NCBI RefSeq assembly: GCF_018861755.1
Contig: NZ_JAHLEF010000007.1
Location: forward strand, 124,001 to 188,000
DNA length: 64,000 nucleotides
Source: Clostridium sp. CF012
GTDB lineage: Bacteria; Bacillota; Clostridia; Clostridiales; Clostridiaceae
Direction: 5' to 3'
Shown: positions 55,279 through 63,746 of the stretch, in pieces
How the letters are laid out: every line of letters starts with the position of its first letter
Numbering within the stretch: position 1 is the stretch's first letter
Translations under genes and position numbers: made by a program
The notes under the pieces: generated by a model
What the model was told of the DNA's origin: nothing
What the model saw: the letters and a program-made list of their open reading frames with translations, nothing else
The model's database searches: none

Positions 55279-55307
55279 ATTATATAAGATTTAAAATTTT
55301 AAATCAA
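55279..55307 (-). promoter_or_regulatory. promoter with palindromic operator for the MarR/AhpD-like/lpdA operon
   Basis: TTGATT (55307-55302), 17 bases, TATAAT (55284-55279). The spacer and -35 box hold a perfect 18-bp palindrome, GATTTAAAATTTTAAATC (55288-55305), a good site for a dimeric MarR repressor. ATGGAGG precedes the start codon. Confidence 0.7.
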
Positions 55308-55340
55308 TTTTATTTACTTTTACAGAGGCTTCCAAATGTC

Positions 55341-55367
55341 CAAGGAGATGACTTGAGGTCTTCTCCT
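55341..55367. other. stem-loop in the gap after the histidine kinase gene
   Basis: AAGGAGATGAC and GGTCTTCTCCTT pair with one bulge around loop TTGA. No T-run follows on the minus strand, so termination of the kinase transcript here is uncertain. Confidence 0.4.
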
Positions 55368-55434
55368 TGCTATAAAATAATAGTTAAAGTTGCTTTTATT
55401 TATAATAATCCAATCTAAAATTACGAAAGTTCTC

Positions 55435-57240
55435 TTATTCATAAATATCTGAAAATTCCACATTCATCTTTTCTATAAATTTGTCTTTATCCCCAGTGTC
55501 ATTAAGATTATATAATGTGCATTCCTCACTTGTATAACCTTTAACTGGAAGCTCAATAATAAATTCCGAGCCCTTTCCATACTCACTTTTTACCCTAATA
55601 TTACCACCATGCATCTCAATAAGAGACTTTGTTAAAGATAATCCGATGCCACTACCTTCATTCTCCCGCGTAAATAGTTTTGAAACTTGTTTATACCTCT
55701 CAAATATTATTTTCTGGTTTTCACTTTCAATACCAATCCCATTATCTTTAACTGAAATATTAATAGTATCCACACCCTTATATATATTTATAAGAACAGA
55801 ATCCTCAGTAAATTTTATAGCATTTGAGATGATGTTTAGCATTATTCTCTCAATCATATCCACATCACATATTATCGGCATTTCTTTAACGTCTGTACGG
55901 AATATCAATTTTATTTTCTTTTGTCTCGCATAATCTGATACTGACAATGCAATTCTCTTAATAAGACTTACAATATCTTCATTACTAAAATGTGGTTCAT
56001 AAAAGCCCGCATCAATTTTAGTTGAATCAATTAGGTTATTAACCAACCTTAATAGACGCATGCAATTTCGTTTCATAGCTTTTAAGTGCCTTGAACTTTT
56101 TTCTTTATCAATGTAAGTGTCATTTTTAAGATATAGCTCAAATAGCTGAACTCCTGCAAGCGTTACATTAAGAGGCGTTCTGAGTTCATGTGACATATTA
56201 GCAATAAATTCACTTTTGTTAATACTAGCTTTTTCCGCAATCTCTTTTGCTTTTTTCAGCTCTTCTTTAGCAAGCTTTTGGAAAGTAATATCTTGAAAAC
56301 TTCCATAACGGAAAGCGGGTTGTGTCAGATTGCCCTTAACTGATGTGAATCTATCAAGAAACCATCGATATTCACCATCTTTACATAAAAATCGATACTC
56401 TATAGCCTCTGATGCACCCTCACTTGTGGATATTTTTATACGCTCAACTACATTATGAGAATCATCTGGATGAATTTTTTTAAAAACAGTATCCTCAGTC
56501 ATAACTATCATTTCCTCCAGCGTATAGCCTGTTAATCTCTCAATAACTGGACTCATATAATCATATTTATTAGTTGTAACATTTCTTCTATAAAATGCAT
56601 CCTGTGAATACTCGATAACATTAGAAAAGCGTTCCTTGGATTGTCTTAATTCTTGTTCCATTAGCTTACGAGAATTAATATCAGAATGTGTACCTGTAAC
56701 TCTTAAAGGCTTTCCCTCTGTATTCCAGGTTATAATTTTACCCTTACCAAGTACCCATTTATAAGATCCATCTTTTGTAAGAAGTCTATATTCACTCTCG
56801 TAGAGTGGAACTACTCCTTCTAGATGCATGTTTAAATTCAGAATAGTAGCTACCTTATCATCAAGATGAATTAGCCTTTCCCACGCACTAAATAAGTTTT
56901 GCATCTCATTCTCTTCATAACCTAACATCTTCTTTAATGCTTTTGAGTAAATCACTTCATTTGTCCTTGCATTCCAATCCCATATGCCATCTCCACTGCC
57001 CTCAAGAGCAAATGTTAACCGTTCCTCGTTTGCTTTTAAAGCCTCCATATTTCTTTTACATTCTGCTATCTCTTTTTCAAGGATTGAACTCTCTTCTTTT
57101 AATATCTTCATATTATCTTCCATCTCATTATTTTTTTTAATCATTTCTACTTCTACCCTTTTGCTATGATGAGTGTGCTTATATTTCAATTGCTCTAGGA
57201 TTATATTGTTTTCTATTTCTATAGACTTGTCCCTATTCAT
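55435..57240 (-). CDS. soluble PAS-PAS sensor histidine kinase
   Basis: 601 residues from ATG 57240 (GGGGGT upstream; an ATG 15 bases earlier overlaps it). No membrane segment. A coiled coil (about 10-75) leads to two PAS/PAC domains (about 70-190 and 197-320; YRLLTKDGSYKWVLGKGK and YRFLCKDGEYRWFLDRF), HisKA with H351 in FIANMSHELRTPLN, and HATPase_c (NIISNAIKFTE, VKDNGIGI, GSGIGLSLTKSL). An intact kinase that senses an intracellular cue; no response regulator adjoins it. Confidence 0.93.
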   Translation of the reverse strand: MNRDKSIEIENNIILEQLKYKHTHHSKRVEVEMIKKNNEMEDNMKILKEESSILEKEIAECKRNMEALKANEERLTFALEGSGDGIWDWNARTNEVIYSKALKKMLGYEENEMQNLFSAWERLIHLDDKVATILNLNMHLEGVVPLYESEYRLLTKDGSYKWVLGKGKIITWNTEGKPLRVTGTHSDINSRKLMEQELRQSKERFSNVIEYSQDAFYRRNVTTNKYDYMSPVIERLTGYTLEEMIVMTEDTVFKKIHPDDSHNVVERIKISTSEGASEAIEYRFLCKDGEYRWFLDRFTSVKGNLTQPAFRYGSFQDITFQKLAKEELKKAKEIAEKASINKSEFIANMSHELRTPLNVTLAGVQLFELYLKNDTYIDKEKSSRHLKAMKRNCMRLLRLVNNLIDSTKIDAGFYEPHFSNEDIVSLIKRIALSVSDYARQKKIKLIFRTDVKEMPIICDVDMIERIMLNIISNAIKFTEDSVLINIYKGVDTINISVKDNGIGIESENQKIIFERYKQVSKLFTRENEGSGIGLSLTKSLIEMHGGNIRVKSEYGKGSEFIIELPVKGYTSEECTLYNLNDTGDKDKFIEKMNVEFSDIYE

Positions 57241-57314
57241 AATTTTTACCCCCATAACCCTTTTATATATTTCAATTATATATCAATTTTAATAAAATTC
57301 TATATTTATTTTTG

Positions 57315-57332
57315 GTGCCACCCCACGTGGCA
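57315..57332. repeat. third copy of the GTGCCACCC palindromic element
   Basis: GTGCCACCCCACGTGGCA; stem TGCCAC/GTGGCA (57316-57321 with 57327-57332). It lies between two divergent genes with no T-tract, so it is not acting as a terminator here. Confidence 0.5.
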
Positions 57333-57485
57333 GCAATGTTTATTTATTAGGAAACGTAATCTAATCTAAGAAAAAGGTTACAAGACCCTATATAATTGGT
57401 ACAATGTGTACAATGTTTAAATATTATAGTAAAGGTTACAAATATTTAAGTGTAATTAGATTTTTTATAATAGGGGGTATTCATT

Positions 57486-57890
57486 ATTAAAAGAATTACC
57501 AAAATTATTTATGTGGTAGTAGGCTTTATAGCTATGGGATTAGGTATTATAGGAATTATTTTACCAATACTGCCTACAACCCCTTTCCTACTTTTAGCCT
57601 CAGTATGCTTTATGAGAGGATCAGAAAAATTAAATCACTGGTTTAAGGATACTAAAATCTACAAGAAAAACTTAGAAGTTTTTATCAAAGATAGAACCTT
57701 AACGTTAAAGCAAAAGGTCCTAATATTATTATTGGCAGATAGTATGATAGCTTTCCCACTAGTAATAACCAACAACATATTTATGAGAATCGTATTGATA
57801 TTGATTATATTATGTAAATATTATTATTTTATTTTCAAAATTAAAACTAGAAAAGTATTAAAAGTAGATTATGAAACAGAAGACTTTTAA
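57486..57890 (+). CDS. YbaN/DUF454 family inner-membrane protein, probable non-canonical ATT start
   Basis: 134 residues if it starts at ATT 57486; 125 if at GTG 57513. Family members begin with a basic helix followed by GFI-LGLG-IGI-LP-LPTTPF. Here the codons from 57486 read IKRITKIIYVVVGFIAMGLGIIGIILPILPTTPFLL in frame, and AGGGGG lies eight bases before 57486, but no ATG, GTG or TTG occurs there; GTG 57513 has no ribosome site and would cut the basic end. Three membrane segments in all. Function unknown. Confidence 0.7.
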   Translation: MKRITKIIYVVVGFIAMGLGIIGIILPILPTTPFLLLASVCFMRGSEKLNHWFKDTKIYKKNLEVFIKDRTLTLKQKVLILLLADSMIAFPLVITNNIFMRIVLILIILCKYYYFIFKIKTRKVLKVDYETEDF

Positions 57891-57900
57891 TAAAATCCAA

Positions 57901-57944
57901 AAAACCAACTAAGATGATTATTATCCACCTTAGCTGGTTTTATT
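57901..57944. terminator. terminator after the YbaN-like gene
   Basis: AAAACCAACTAAG (57901-57913) with CTTAGCTGGTTTT (57929-57941), one mismatch; also suits the convergent minus-strand gene ending at 57986. Confidence 0.8.
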
Positions 57945-57985
57945 ATTTATCTACTTATATTTAGTAGGTTCTCGCTCTATATCCT

Positions 57986-59560
57986 CTATTGATTTTTTGG
58001 TTTTTTGTTAAGTGTCTTATAATTTGGTGAATCCTCACCAATTATCTTATCCAATTTCCAATTGTATCCCTTATTTCCGTCATAAACAAGAAAATATACT
58101 GCTACAAATGAGACTGAAACACTCTTATTTTTTTTACCATCCTTAAAAGTAATACTTCCATAAACATATTTTATATTTTCTGAGCCTTTGTTGGATAGTA
58201 TTTCGCTAGTTTTAAAGGTCTTCGCTTCTTCAGGTGTTATTTTATGGTTATTAGAAAACCAAAAAAACAAATTACTTCCTTCAATCTCAACATTGGTAAT
58301 AGTAGATATTATTAGAGGCGTGGCCATATTTTTTATTGTGCCACTATTAACAGTAGTTTTTCCGCTGTCAGTTAATGCTACTTTGCTGAAGGATATTGAG
58401 AAAGTATATCCAGTTGATAATACAGATTTTATTTCTCCTGCTATATTTTCTCTCTTAGCAGTAACGTATAATACTCCCTTTTGTACATCATATCTTTTGC
58501 CTGATATATTAATGCTCTTAGTAAAACTATCCTTTATGGTATAACCCTTGCCTTCAAAAAAACTTGAATAAGTTACTGTTTCTTCCAGTCCTTTTTCCCT
58601 TATAGCTTCAATAACCGCTTCATCAGAAAAAGTTGGCGATAATGCTAAGATAAAGTCCTCAGTGCTATTTTTCTGAGTGGTAGCAATGGTCCAAGCTTCA
58701 TTCTCAAAAACTAGGTTACACTTTATTTTCCCTGTAGTTCCCAGAAGTCCGCTATCTATAGAGGTTTTCACTTGAATTTCTTCTTTCCCATTTTCCAAAT
58801 CCGGTGCTCTTAAACTTATACCAAGACTTTTAACATCTTTTCCACCTAATATTACTTTTGTATCCGCAATGTTGATACTTAATTTCTTCAATGATTCTAA
58901 GAACTTCTTTTCATCTATACCTACCACTGGTTTTATTTCAGCAACTTTATCCAATACAACTTCGTCACTTATTTTCCATTGATTTTTACCCTGGTACGTA
59001 TATACTATTGATATCAAGGTCTTTGCCTCAATAGAACCGTTGTTCAAAGTTAAAGCAACTTTTATATCGTCCTTGCTCTTATCTGTATTTCTAGTGCTTA
59101 TACTGAAGCTTTTCACGTTATCCTTGTTAATTTTTATGATTGTACCTTTAGGAAGAGTTATTATTTTTCCCATTATGTCTTCCTTTACTCTCACTTCATC
59201 TACGGGTTTAACAATAAAAAGTGTGTATGCAAATACCCCTCCTGCAATAACAACTAACAATGCTATTATAGGTATAATTACTTTCATACTCTTAGTTGAT
59301 TTTTTTAAAGAAGCAAAAAACTTATCTCTTTTATACTTCTTTATATCGTCTTCTGTTACTGCTGGCATTGGAAGTGTATCCTCATGTCTTTTCTTATTGC
59401 CCTCAGCTGCACCTATATTTACGCTTTTCACATTATTAATTTTATCAGAACTCTGTTCAACTTTAGAATCAATGGGTTCTTCTATTTCCTCTCCACAATA
59501 TGGGCAAAATTTCAATCCATTAATATTAGTAAATTGATTGTTACAATTGTTACAAATCAT
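57986..59560 (-). CDS. zinc-ribbon membrane protein, unknown function
   Basis: 524 residues. An N-terminal zinc ribbon (C3, C6, C19, C22 in CNNC and CPYC), a charged linker, one membrane segment (about 93-115, VIIPIIALLVVIAGGVFAYTLFIV), then a large extracellular region of repeated beta-rich segments, two of which start with KLSINIADTKVILGGKDVKSLGISLR and IIKINKDNVKSFSISTRN. The order of zinc ribbon, membrane anchor and extracellular repeats is like several Firmicute envelope proteins such as TcaA, but I cannot assign it to one. Single gene with RBS GGAGG. Confidence 0.75.
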   Translation of the reverse strand: MICNNCNNQFTNINGLKFCPYCGEEIEEPIDSKVEQSSDKINNVKSVNIGAAEGNKKRHEDTLPMPAVTEDDIKKYKRDKFFASLKKSTKSMKVIIPIIALLVVIAGGVFAYTLFIVKPVDEVRVKEDIMGKIITLPKGTIIKINKDNVKSFSISTRNTDKSKDDIKVALTLNNGSIEAKTLISIVYTYQGKNQWKISDEVVLDKVAEIKPVVGIDEKKFLESLKKLSINIADTKVILGGKDVKSLGISLRAPDLENGKEEIQVKTSIDSGLLGTTGKIKCNLVFENEAWTIATTQKNSTEDFILALSPTFSDEAVIEAIREKGLEETVTYSSFFEGKGYTIKDSFTKSINISGKRYDVQKGVLYVTAKRENIAGEIKSVLSTGYTFSISFSKVALTDSGKTTVNSGTIKNMATPLIISTITNVEIEGSNLFFWFSNNHKITPEEAKTFKTSEILSNKGSENIKYVYGSITFKDGKKNKSVSVSFVAVYFLVYDGNKGYNWKLDKIIGEDSPNYKTLNKKPKNQ

Positions 59561-59670
59561 TCATTACCTCCAAGCATTTATATAAATCTATAAAACAAAC
59601 ATTATTTTGTATTCAGTATATTATATCCTGTTTGTACACTATATTCAAATTATAAACAATAAATTTTTAG

Positions 59671-59699
59671 AAAAGGAGGAGCCTGAGGCTCCTCCTTTT
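59671..59699 (-). terminator. strong terminator of the TPR-GGDEF gene
   Basis: Perfect 13-bp stem AAAAGGAGGAGCC/GGCTCCTCCTTTT (59671-59683 with 59687-59699), loop TGA, then a T-rich minus-strand tail; 27 bases past the stop at 59727. Confidence 0.92.
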
Positions 59700-59726
59700 C
59701 TATCACATTAAAATAATAAATAAACT

Positions 59727-61374
59727 TTAGTCTATATTTTGAGTTCTTATAATAACTTTATTTCTGCCTTCATTTTTAGCTTTATAAAGTTCTTCATCAG
59801 CAATTAAATACATATCCTGTGAACTCACAAAGTCCGACCTACAGCCATATACTCCACCTATACTTATGGTAACTGGGATAACGCCCATTATTCCAAATAT
59901 AATCAATATCGAGCTTCTCAATGGAACTACGAAGTCGCTCTGTAAGAGCTAATACCTCCTTGTATCTAAGTCCTTTAATAAAGCATACGAATTCTTCACC
60001 ACCAAATCTTCCAAGTATTCCATATTTGTTTCCAAAGACACTCTTTAAACAACTTGCAATTTTTTTAAGACAATTGTCACCTTCAAGGTGTCCATAGTAA
60101 TCGTTATAACGTTTAAAATAGTCAATATCTATCATCAAAAGTGCTAAATCAATAGGCCTTATTTCACTTTCCATCCACACCTTAGAGATATAGTTCTTCA
60201 CGCCTCTCCTATTAGGTATATTGGTAAGTTCATCAGAGGTTACTTCTATACTTAAATTTCTATTTGCTTTTTCCATTTTATGAAGTAATAGGTTTTGACT
60301 CCCAATATCCTTCTCTAGTTGTTCATTTAATTTTGTAACTTTTTGAGCTTCTTCTCCACTAAATAATTTACTAAGCTCAATTTTTATTATTTCAAGCTTA
60401 TGTGAGATCATGGTAGTTTCGATTTCTTGCTCCATTATATGATACTTTTTATAAAATTCAAGAGCTAATCTAAAGCCCCCTTTTCTTTCATAAAAGTCAG
60501 TTATAATCTTGTATATCCTACTTAATTTTTTTCTAGCATTTATTTCTTCTCCATATTTAATAGCTTTATGGAGATAGGACATGCAAAGTTCTTCGTCTTC
60601 AAGCATTTCAATTTCTGCAAGGTTTATTAGTACATCTATTGAAAAAAACTTATTTTCTAAGCCTTCTAATTTATCAAGAGCATTACTATAACATTCTCTT
60701 GCCTTATCATATTCCTTTTGAATAAAATGAATTCTTCCTATGCTATTTTCCACTTCTGAAAGAGCAGTAATATTATTTTGTTCAATCAAAATGTCATAAC
60801 TTTTTTTATAACATTCAAAGCTATAGGAATATTCTTTCTTTTTAAAATATATCATACCCATATTTTCTAATATAACTGCTATGTTTGTCGTATAATTATA
60901 TTTCACCGATAAATTTAATGATTTATCATAACAAATTAATGATTCCTCAAGATTACCCACTTCTTTATAAACCTCACCCATATTGTTAAATATTTTACTC
61001 ATTATAAGAGTATCCTCAGTCTTTTCCAAGAAATGTAATGCCCTCAGAAAATTCTCAAGCGCAGGCTCATACATAGCGTTATAAAAATATATAACTCCAA
61101 TAAGGTTTAAAGTTCCTGCCAGATCTATAGGTTTTCCATAAATCTCAAATAGCTTAAAAGCATCGAAAGCATAATTAAAACAGTCATTGAGTTTCGTCAT
61201 TGACCTACAAGCAAGTGCCATCCCGAACAATGCATGAGCCTCTTCCAGCCTTAATTTATTAACTTTTGCAATATCGTAAGCTTCCTTGCTCATATCAAAA
61301 GCAAGGCTGGGCTCTTTAAAGGAAATCGCTTTTGCTTCTTCAATTTTGTTCATAACTACTGCCGCAACGTTCAT
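59727..61374 (-). pseudogene. TPR-GGDEF diguanylate cyclase with a one-base frameshift near the C-terminus
   Basis: The first frame (61374 to 59839) encodes about eight TPR repeats (residues 1-340), a short coiled coil and a GGDEF domain with LMIDIDYFKRYNDYYGHLEGD and GRFGGEEF. After YIWNNG it slips out of phase and stops. A second frame continues the family C-terminus exactly (VIPVTISIGG... IADEELYKAKNEGRNKV) to 59727. Reading GGC instead of GGGC at 59884-59886 restores a whole protein, so one extra G is the lesion. No membrane segment; the inhibitory RxxD site is missing. Real mutation, phase-variable G-tract or sequencing error cannot be told apart. Confidence 0.88.
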
Positions 61375-61383
61375 TATAAGAAT

Positions 61384-61627
61384 TTCCCCCTAAAATATAA
61401 ATCTACAAATCAGATATGAGAAGTTCTACCTTTCCAAAAGGTAATTCTATTGGAAGCACATATGTAGAATTTCAAGAATCAAAATTCTTACTTCTATACA
61501 TAATTTCGTCAGATTAAAGAAAATTCCTTTTTTTTTCTTTAATTTTTTATCATTTTAATCAAGTCCACTAAATCCCTTATAAAATTTTCATTAAGATTAC
61601 TCCCTAACAGCTACTTTCAATTAATTT
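61384..61627. other. gene-free stretch before the TPR-GGDEF gene
   Basis: AT-rich and non-coding. A small inverted repeat around 61433-61450 (CCTTTCCAAAAGG type) is the only visible structure. It should contain the promoter of the TPR-GGDEF gene, but I see no clear consensus. Confidence 0.35.
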
Positions 61628-61676
61628 CTACAATAAAAAGTGCTACAAGTTTAACTTATAGCACTTTTTATTGTAG
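61628..61676 (-). terminator. terminator of the ECF sigma operon
   Basis: Perfect 18-bp stem (61628-61645 with 61659-61676) containing A5/T5 runs, loop of 13, about 48 bases past the last gene. Confidence 0.88.
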
Positions 61677-61723
61677 TTATTCAGTTAAATACCATTACAT
61701 ATTTTCCTAAGTTTACAACCAAA

Positions 61724-62029
61724 TTAAAATACAGTTTTAAACTGTGATATATGTGTAATTACATATTCCATACATCCCATGCCCATTGCAAAGAAGGATA
61801 CTATTATTATCAGAATTATAGCGTAGAAATCATATTTCATTATTTCTTCTTTATTTATTAAATATGCTATAATAATTTCAATTCCAAGTATTACTAAAAT
61901 CAAGGGCCATAGCGATGCTATTAGTAAGTAGTCAATACTTGGATTTATTATTCGAAGTAAAAACATTATTCCAAAGATAACTAAAACTATCCCAGTGGTA
62001 AAAGTTCCCACTCTACGTCCCTTAATCAT
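61724..62029 (-). CDS. small membrane protein with LiaI/LiaF-like transmembrane region
   Basis: 101 residues, three to four membrane segments. RRVGTFTTGIVLVIFGIMFLLR...ASLWPLILVILGIEIIIAYL is the pattern of the LiaF/DUF5668 transmembrane region (the conserved W-P-L-I-L-GIE). Last gene of the sigma/anti-sigma operon and overlapping the previous gene by eight bases; such proteins often belong to envelope-stress modules. Confidence 0.75.
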   Translation of the reverse strand: MIKGRRVGTFTTGIVLVIFGIMFLLRIINPSIDYLLIASLWPLILVILGIEIIIAYLINKEEIMKYDFYAIILIIIVSFFAMGMGCMEYVITHISQFKTVF

Positions 62030-62546
62030 TTATATCACGCTCTCTTTTCTTACCTATAATAAGCTTTGCACCCACAACAATTATTACAACACCAATTATT
62101 ATCTGAGGGGCCATTCTTGTTATATTATAGATAATGCCATATACTTCACCAGAAATATGTCCTGATAAACTATTTATAATATTATTCCATATTAAGTAGC
62201 CACCAAGAAGTAATAGTAATATCCCTGAAACCAAGCTGTGTTTTTTAAATATACCTTTATCTATTTTTGCCAATTCATCAAGAGAAAACAAATAATTATC
62301 CTCCAGTAGTAAAAATTCTTCATCCGTTGAATAACGTTTATTCATACAATCAAAAAACGAGTAAAACCAGATTAGTGGTAAAACAAAGAGCAGTGGGCCT
62401 ATTGAAAGCCAGCTAGAAAGAAATATTAAAAAGAAGAATGCTGCCATAAGTGATAGTCCCATCTTCATAAAGCCCATATACATGTGCCCTGCTCCAGGTA
62501 ACATTGAAAAACAAAAGGTTAAAAATTTACTTTTTTCCTTTTTCAT
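62022..62546 (-). CDS. polytopic membrane protein of the ECF sigma operon
   Basis: 174 residues with about four to five membrane segments: FCFSMLPGAGHMYMGFMKMGLSLMAAFFFLI at the start (the PGAGH-Y-G turn seen in small TM2-like proteins), then a cytoplasmic loop and two further helices. No enzymatic motif. Its start lies within the end of the anti-sigma gene. Function unknown; expected to be regulated by the sigma factor. Confidence 0.7.
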   Translation of the reverse strand: MKKEKSKFLTFCFSMLPGAGHMYMGFMKMGLSLMAAFFFLIFLSSWLSIGPLLFVLPLIWFYSFFDCMNKRYSTDEEFLLLEDNYLFSLDELAKIDKGIFKKHSLVSGILLLLLGGYLIWNNIINSLSGHISGEVYGIIYNITRMAPQIIIGVVIIVVGAKLIIGKKRERDIND

Positions 62547-62985
62547 TATTAAAAACCTCCAAATTAATTATTTTTTGTGAAAAATTGTTAAGACTTTCAT
62601 TAACTGTGTTAATAGTACTTAAACTCATTGGGTTTACATCCAATATTTTGGTTTTAGTATTAGCTAGAAAATTTAATTCATTTGAAAAAACAAACATTAA
62701 AGCTATACTTGCAGCCATTGCCACCCTAAGAGAATAAAACAAAAACTGAGTATTTTTTTCTTTTTTATTTTTTATTTTTGACATTACCTCTTGCTCAAAT
62801 CCCAAAGGAGCCTCTGCAAGTTCAAATTCATTGAAACTATTAGCTAGTGCGTCCGCACAGCCTTCACATATACAAATATGTTCTGATAATAAAATTAGTT
62901 CATTATCACTTAGAGAACCCTCTTTTAGCGCTTTTAGTGATGTTTTAGTTAAGTGGATTTTTTCTTTAAATAAGGTACTGCTCAC
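62527..62985 (-). CDS. zinc-type anti-sigma factor
   Basis: 152 residues from GTG 62985, six bases after GGAGGA; an ATG 18 bases upstream overlaps that site. The cytoplasmic N-terminus holds LLSEHICICEGCADAL, an H-x3-C-x2-C zinc motif of ZAS anti-sigma factors, followed by one membrane segment (about 87-105) and an outer tail. It should hold the sigma factor inactive until an envelope signal arrives. Start and stop codons interlock with the sigma gene (ATGTGA). Confidence 0.85.
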   Translation of the reverse strand: MSSTLFKEKIHLTKTSLKALKEGSLSDNELILLSEHICICEGCADALANSFNEFELAEAPLGFEQEVMSKIKNKKEKNTQFLFYSLRVAMAASIALMFVFSNELNFLANTKTKILDVNPMSLSTINTVNESLNNFSQKIINLEVFNNEKGKK

Positions 62986-63491
62986 ATTAACTCCTCCTTC
63001 CATAAAACTTTCAATAGTTTTTTTGATCTATACAGATGGGTTTGTAATGTTTTTAAACTTTGCCCTGTATCTTTTGCCATATCAGAAAGTTTAATATCTT
63101 CACAAAAGTAGTTTACTGCCACAGCCCTATAAGGCTCTTTTAATTTTTCACATAAACTATATATCTTTTGCTTATTATGTTTTTTTAAAAGTGCATCCTC
63201 AGGTGTTTCTCCCGTGTCAACTACCCCCTCAAAATCTTCATGGGATAAGCTATTAATTACTCTTGCAGGGCTTTTAAGAAAATCTTTACATTTATTTGTG
63301 GCAATTGTCGTAAGCCATGCCTTAAAATTCACCCCATCAAATTTAGAGAAATTAGTGTAGGCAGACAAAAAAGTTTGTTGTGCCAAATCTTCTGCATCAA
63401 AGTAATTTTTTGTAAAGGATAGACAAATAGTAATGATTAATCGTTCATACTGTTTTATATAGTTTGCAAACTGTTCCTTTTGAATAACCAT
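62982..63491 (-). CDS. ECF-type RNA polymerase sigma factor
   Basis: 169 residues. Sigma region 2 (LIITICLSFTKNYFDAEDLAQQTFLSAYTNFSKFDGVNFKAWLTTIATNKCKDFLK) and region 4 (LKEPYRAVAVNYFCEDIKLSDMAKDTGQSLKTLQTHLYRSKKLL) are both present with no region 3, the ECF architecture. ATG 63491 or GTG 63494 could start it; the GGGGTGAT site is unusually close to either. Co-transcribed with its anti-sigma factor and two membrane proteins. Confidence 0.92.
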   Translation of the reverse strand: MVIQKEQFANYIKQYERLIITICLSFTKNYFDAEDLAQQTFLSAYTNFSKFDGVNFKAWLTTIATNKCKDFLKSPARVINSLSHEDFEGVVDTGETPEDALLKKHNKQKIYSLCEKLKEPYRAVAVNYFCEDIKLSDMAKDTGQSLKTLQTHLYRSKKLLKVLWKEELM

Positions 63492-63519
63492 CACCCCTTT
63501 TTTTGTCCTTACACTTAAT

Positions 63520-63548
63520 ATAACGATTATGAATTTAAAAACACTTCA
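63520..63548 (-). promoter_or_regulatory. possible ECF-type autoregulated promoter
   Basis: TGAAGT (63548-63543), 17 bases, CGTTAT (63525-63520), close to the TGAAAC / CGT pattern of extracytoplasmic sigma promoters, and about 30 bases before the sigma gene. Autoregulation is typical of such operons. Confidence 0.45.
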
Positions 63549-63746
63549 TTTCTATAAAAAATTAATTTATTCTTATTATTTACTATAAAAAAAAGTTTTA
63601 AATCTCTTAAAGGTAATTAATCTTCATATGTAGAATATCAATACATGCAATAAGATACAATAAATTAAATAGTTTTATAACAGTCTTTTTTTACAATATA
63701 AACTAAGGTTAGAATATAAAAAATTTTGTATTGTTAGGAGTAACTA

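Noticed and set aside
57315-57332. GTGCCACCC element as terminator of the histidine kinase or YbaN gene
   Set aside because: It lies upstream of both divergent genes and lacks a T-tract.
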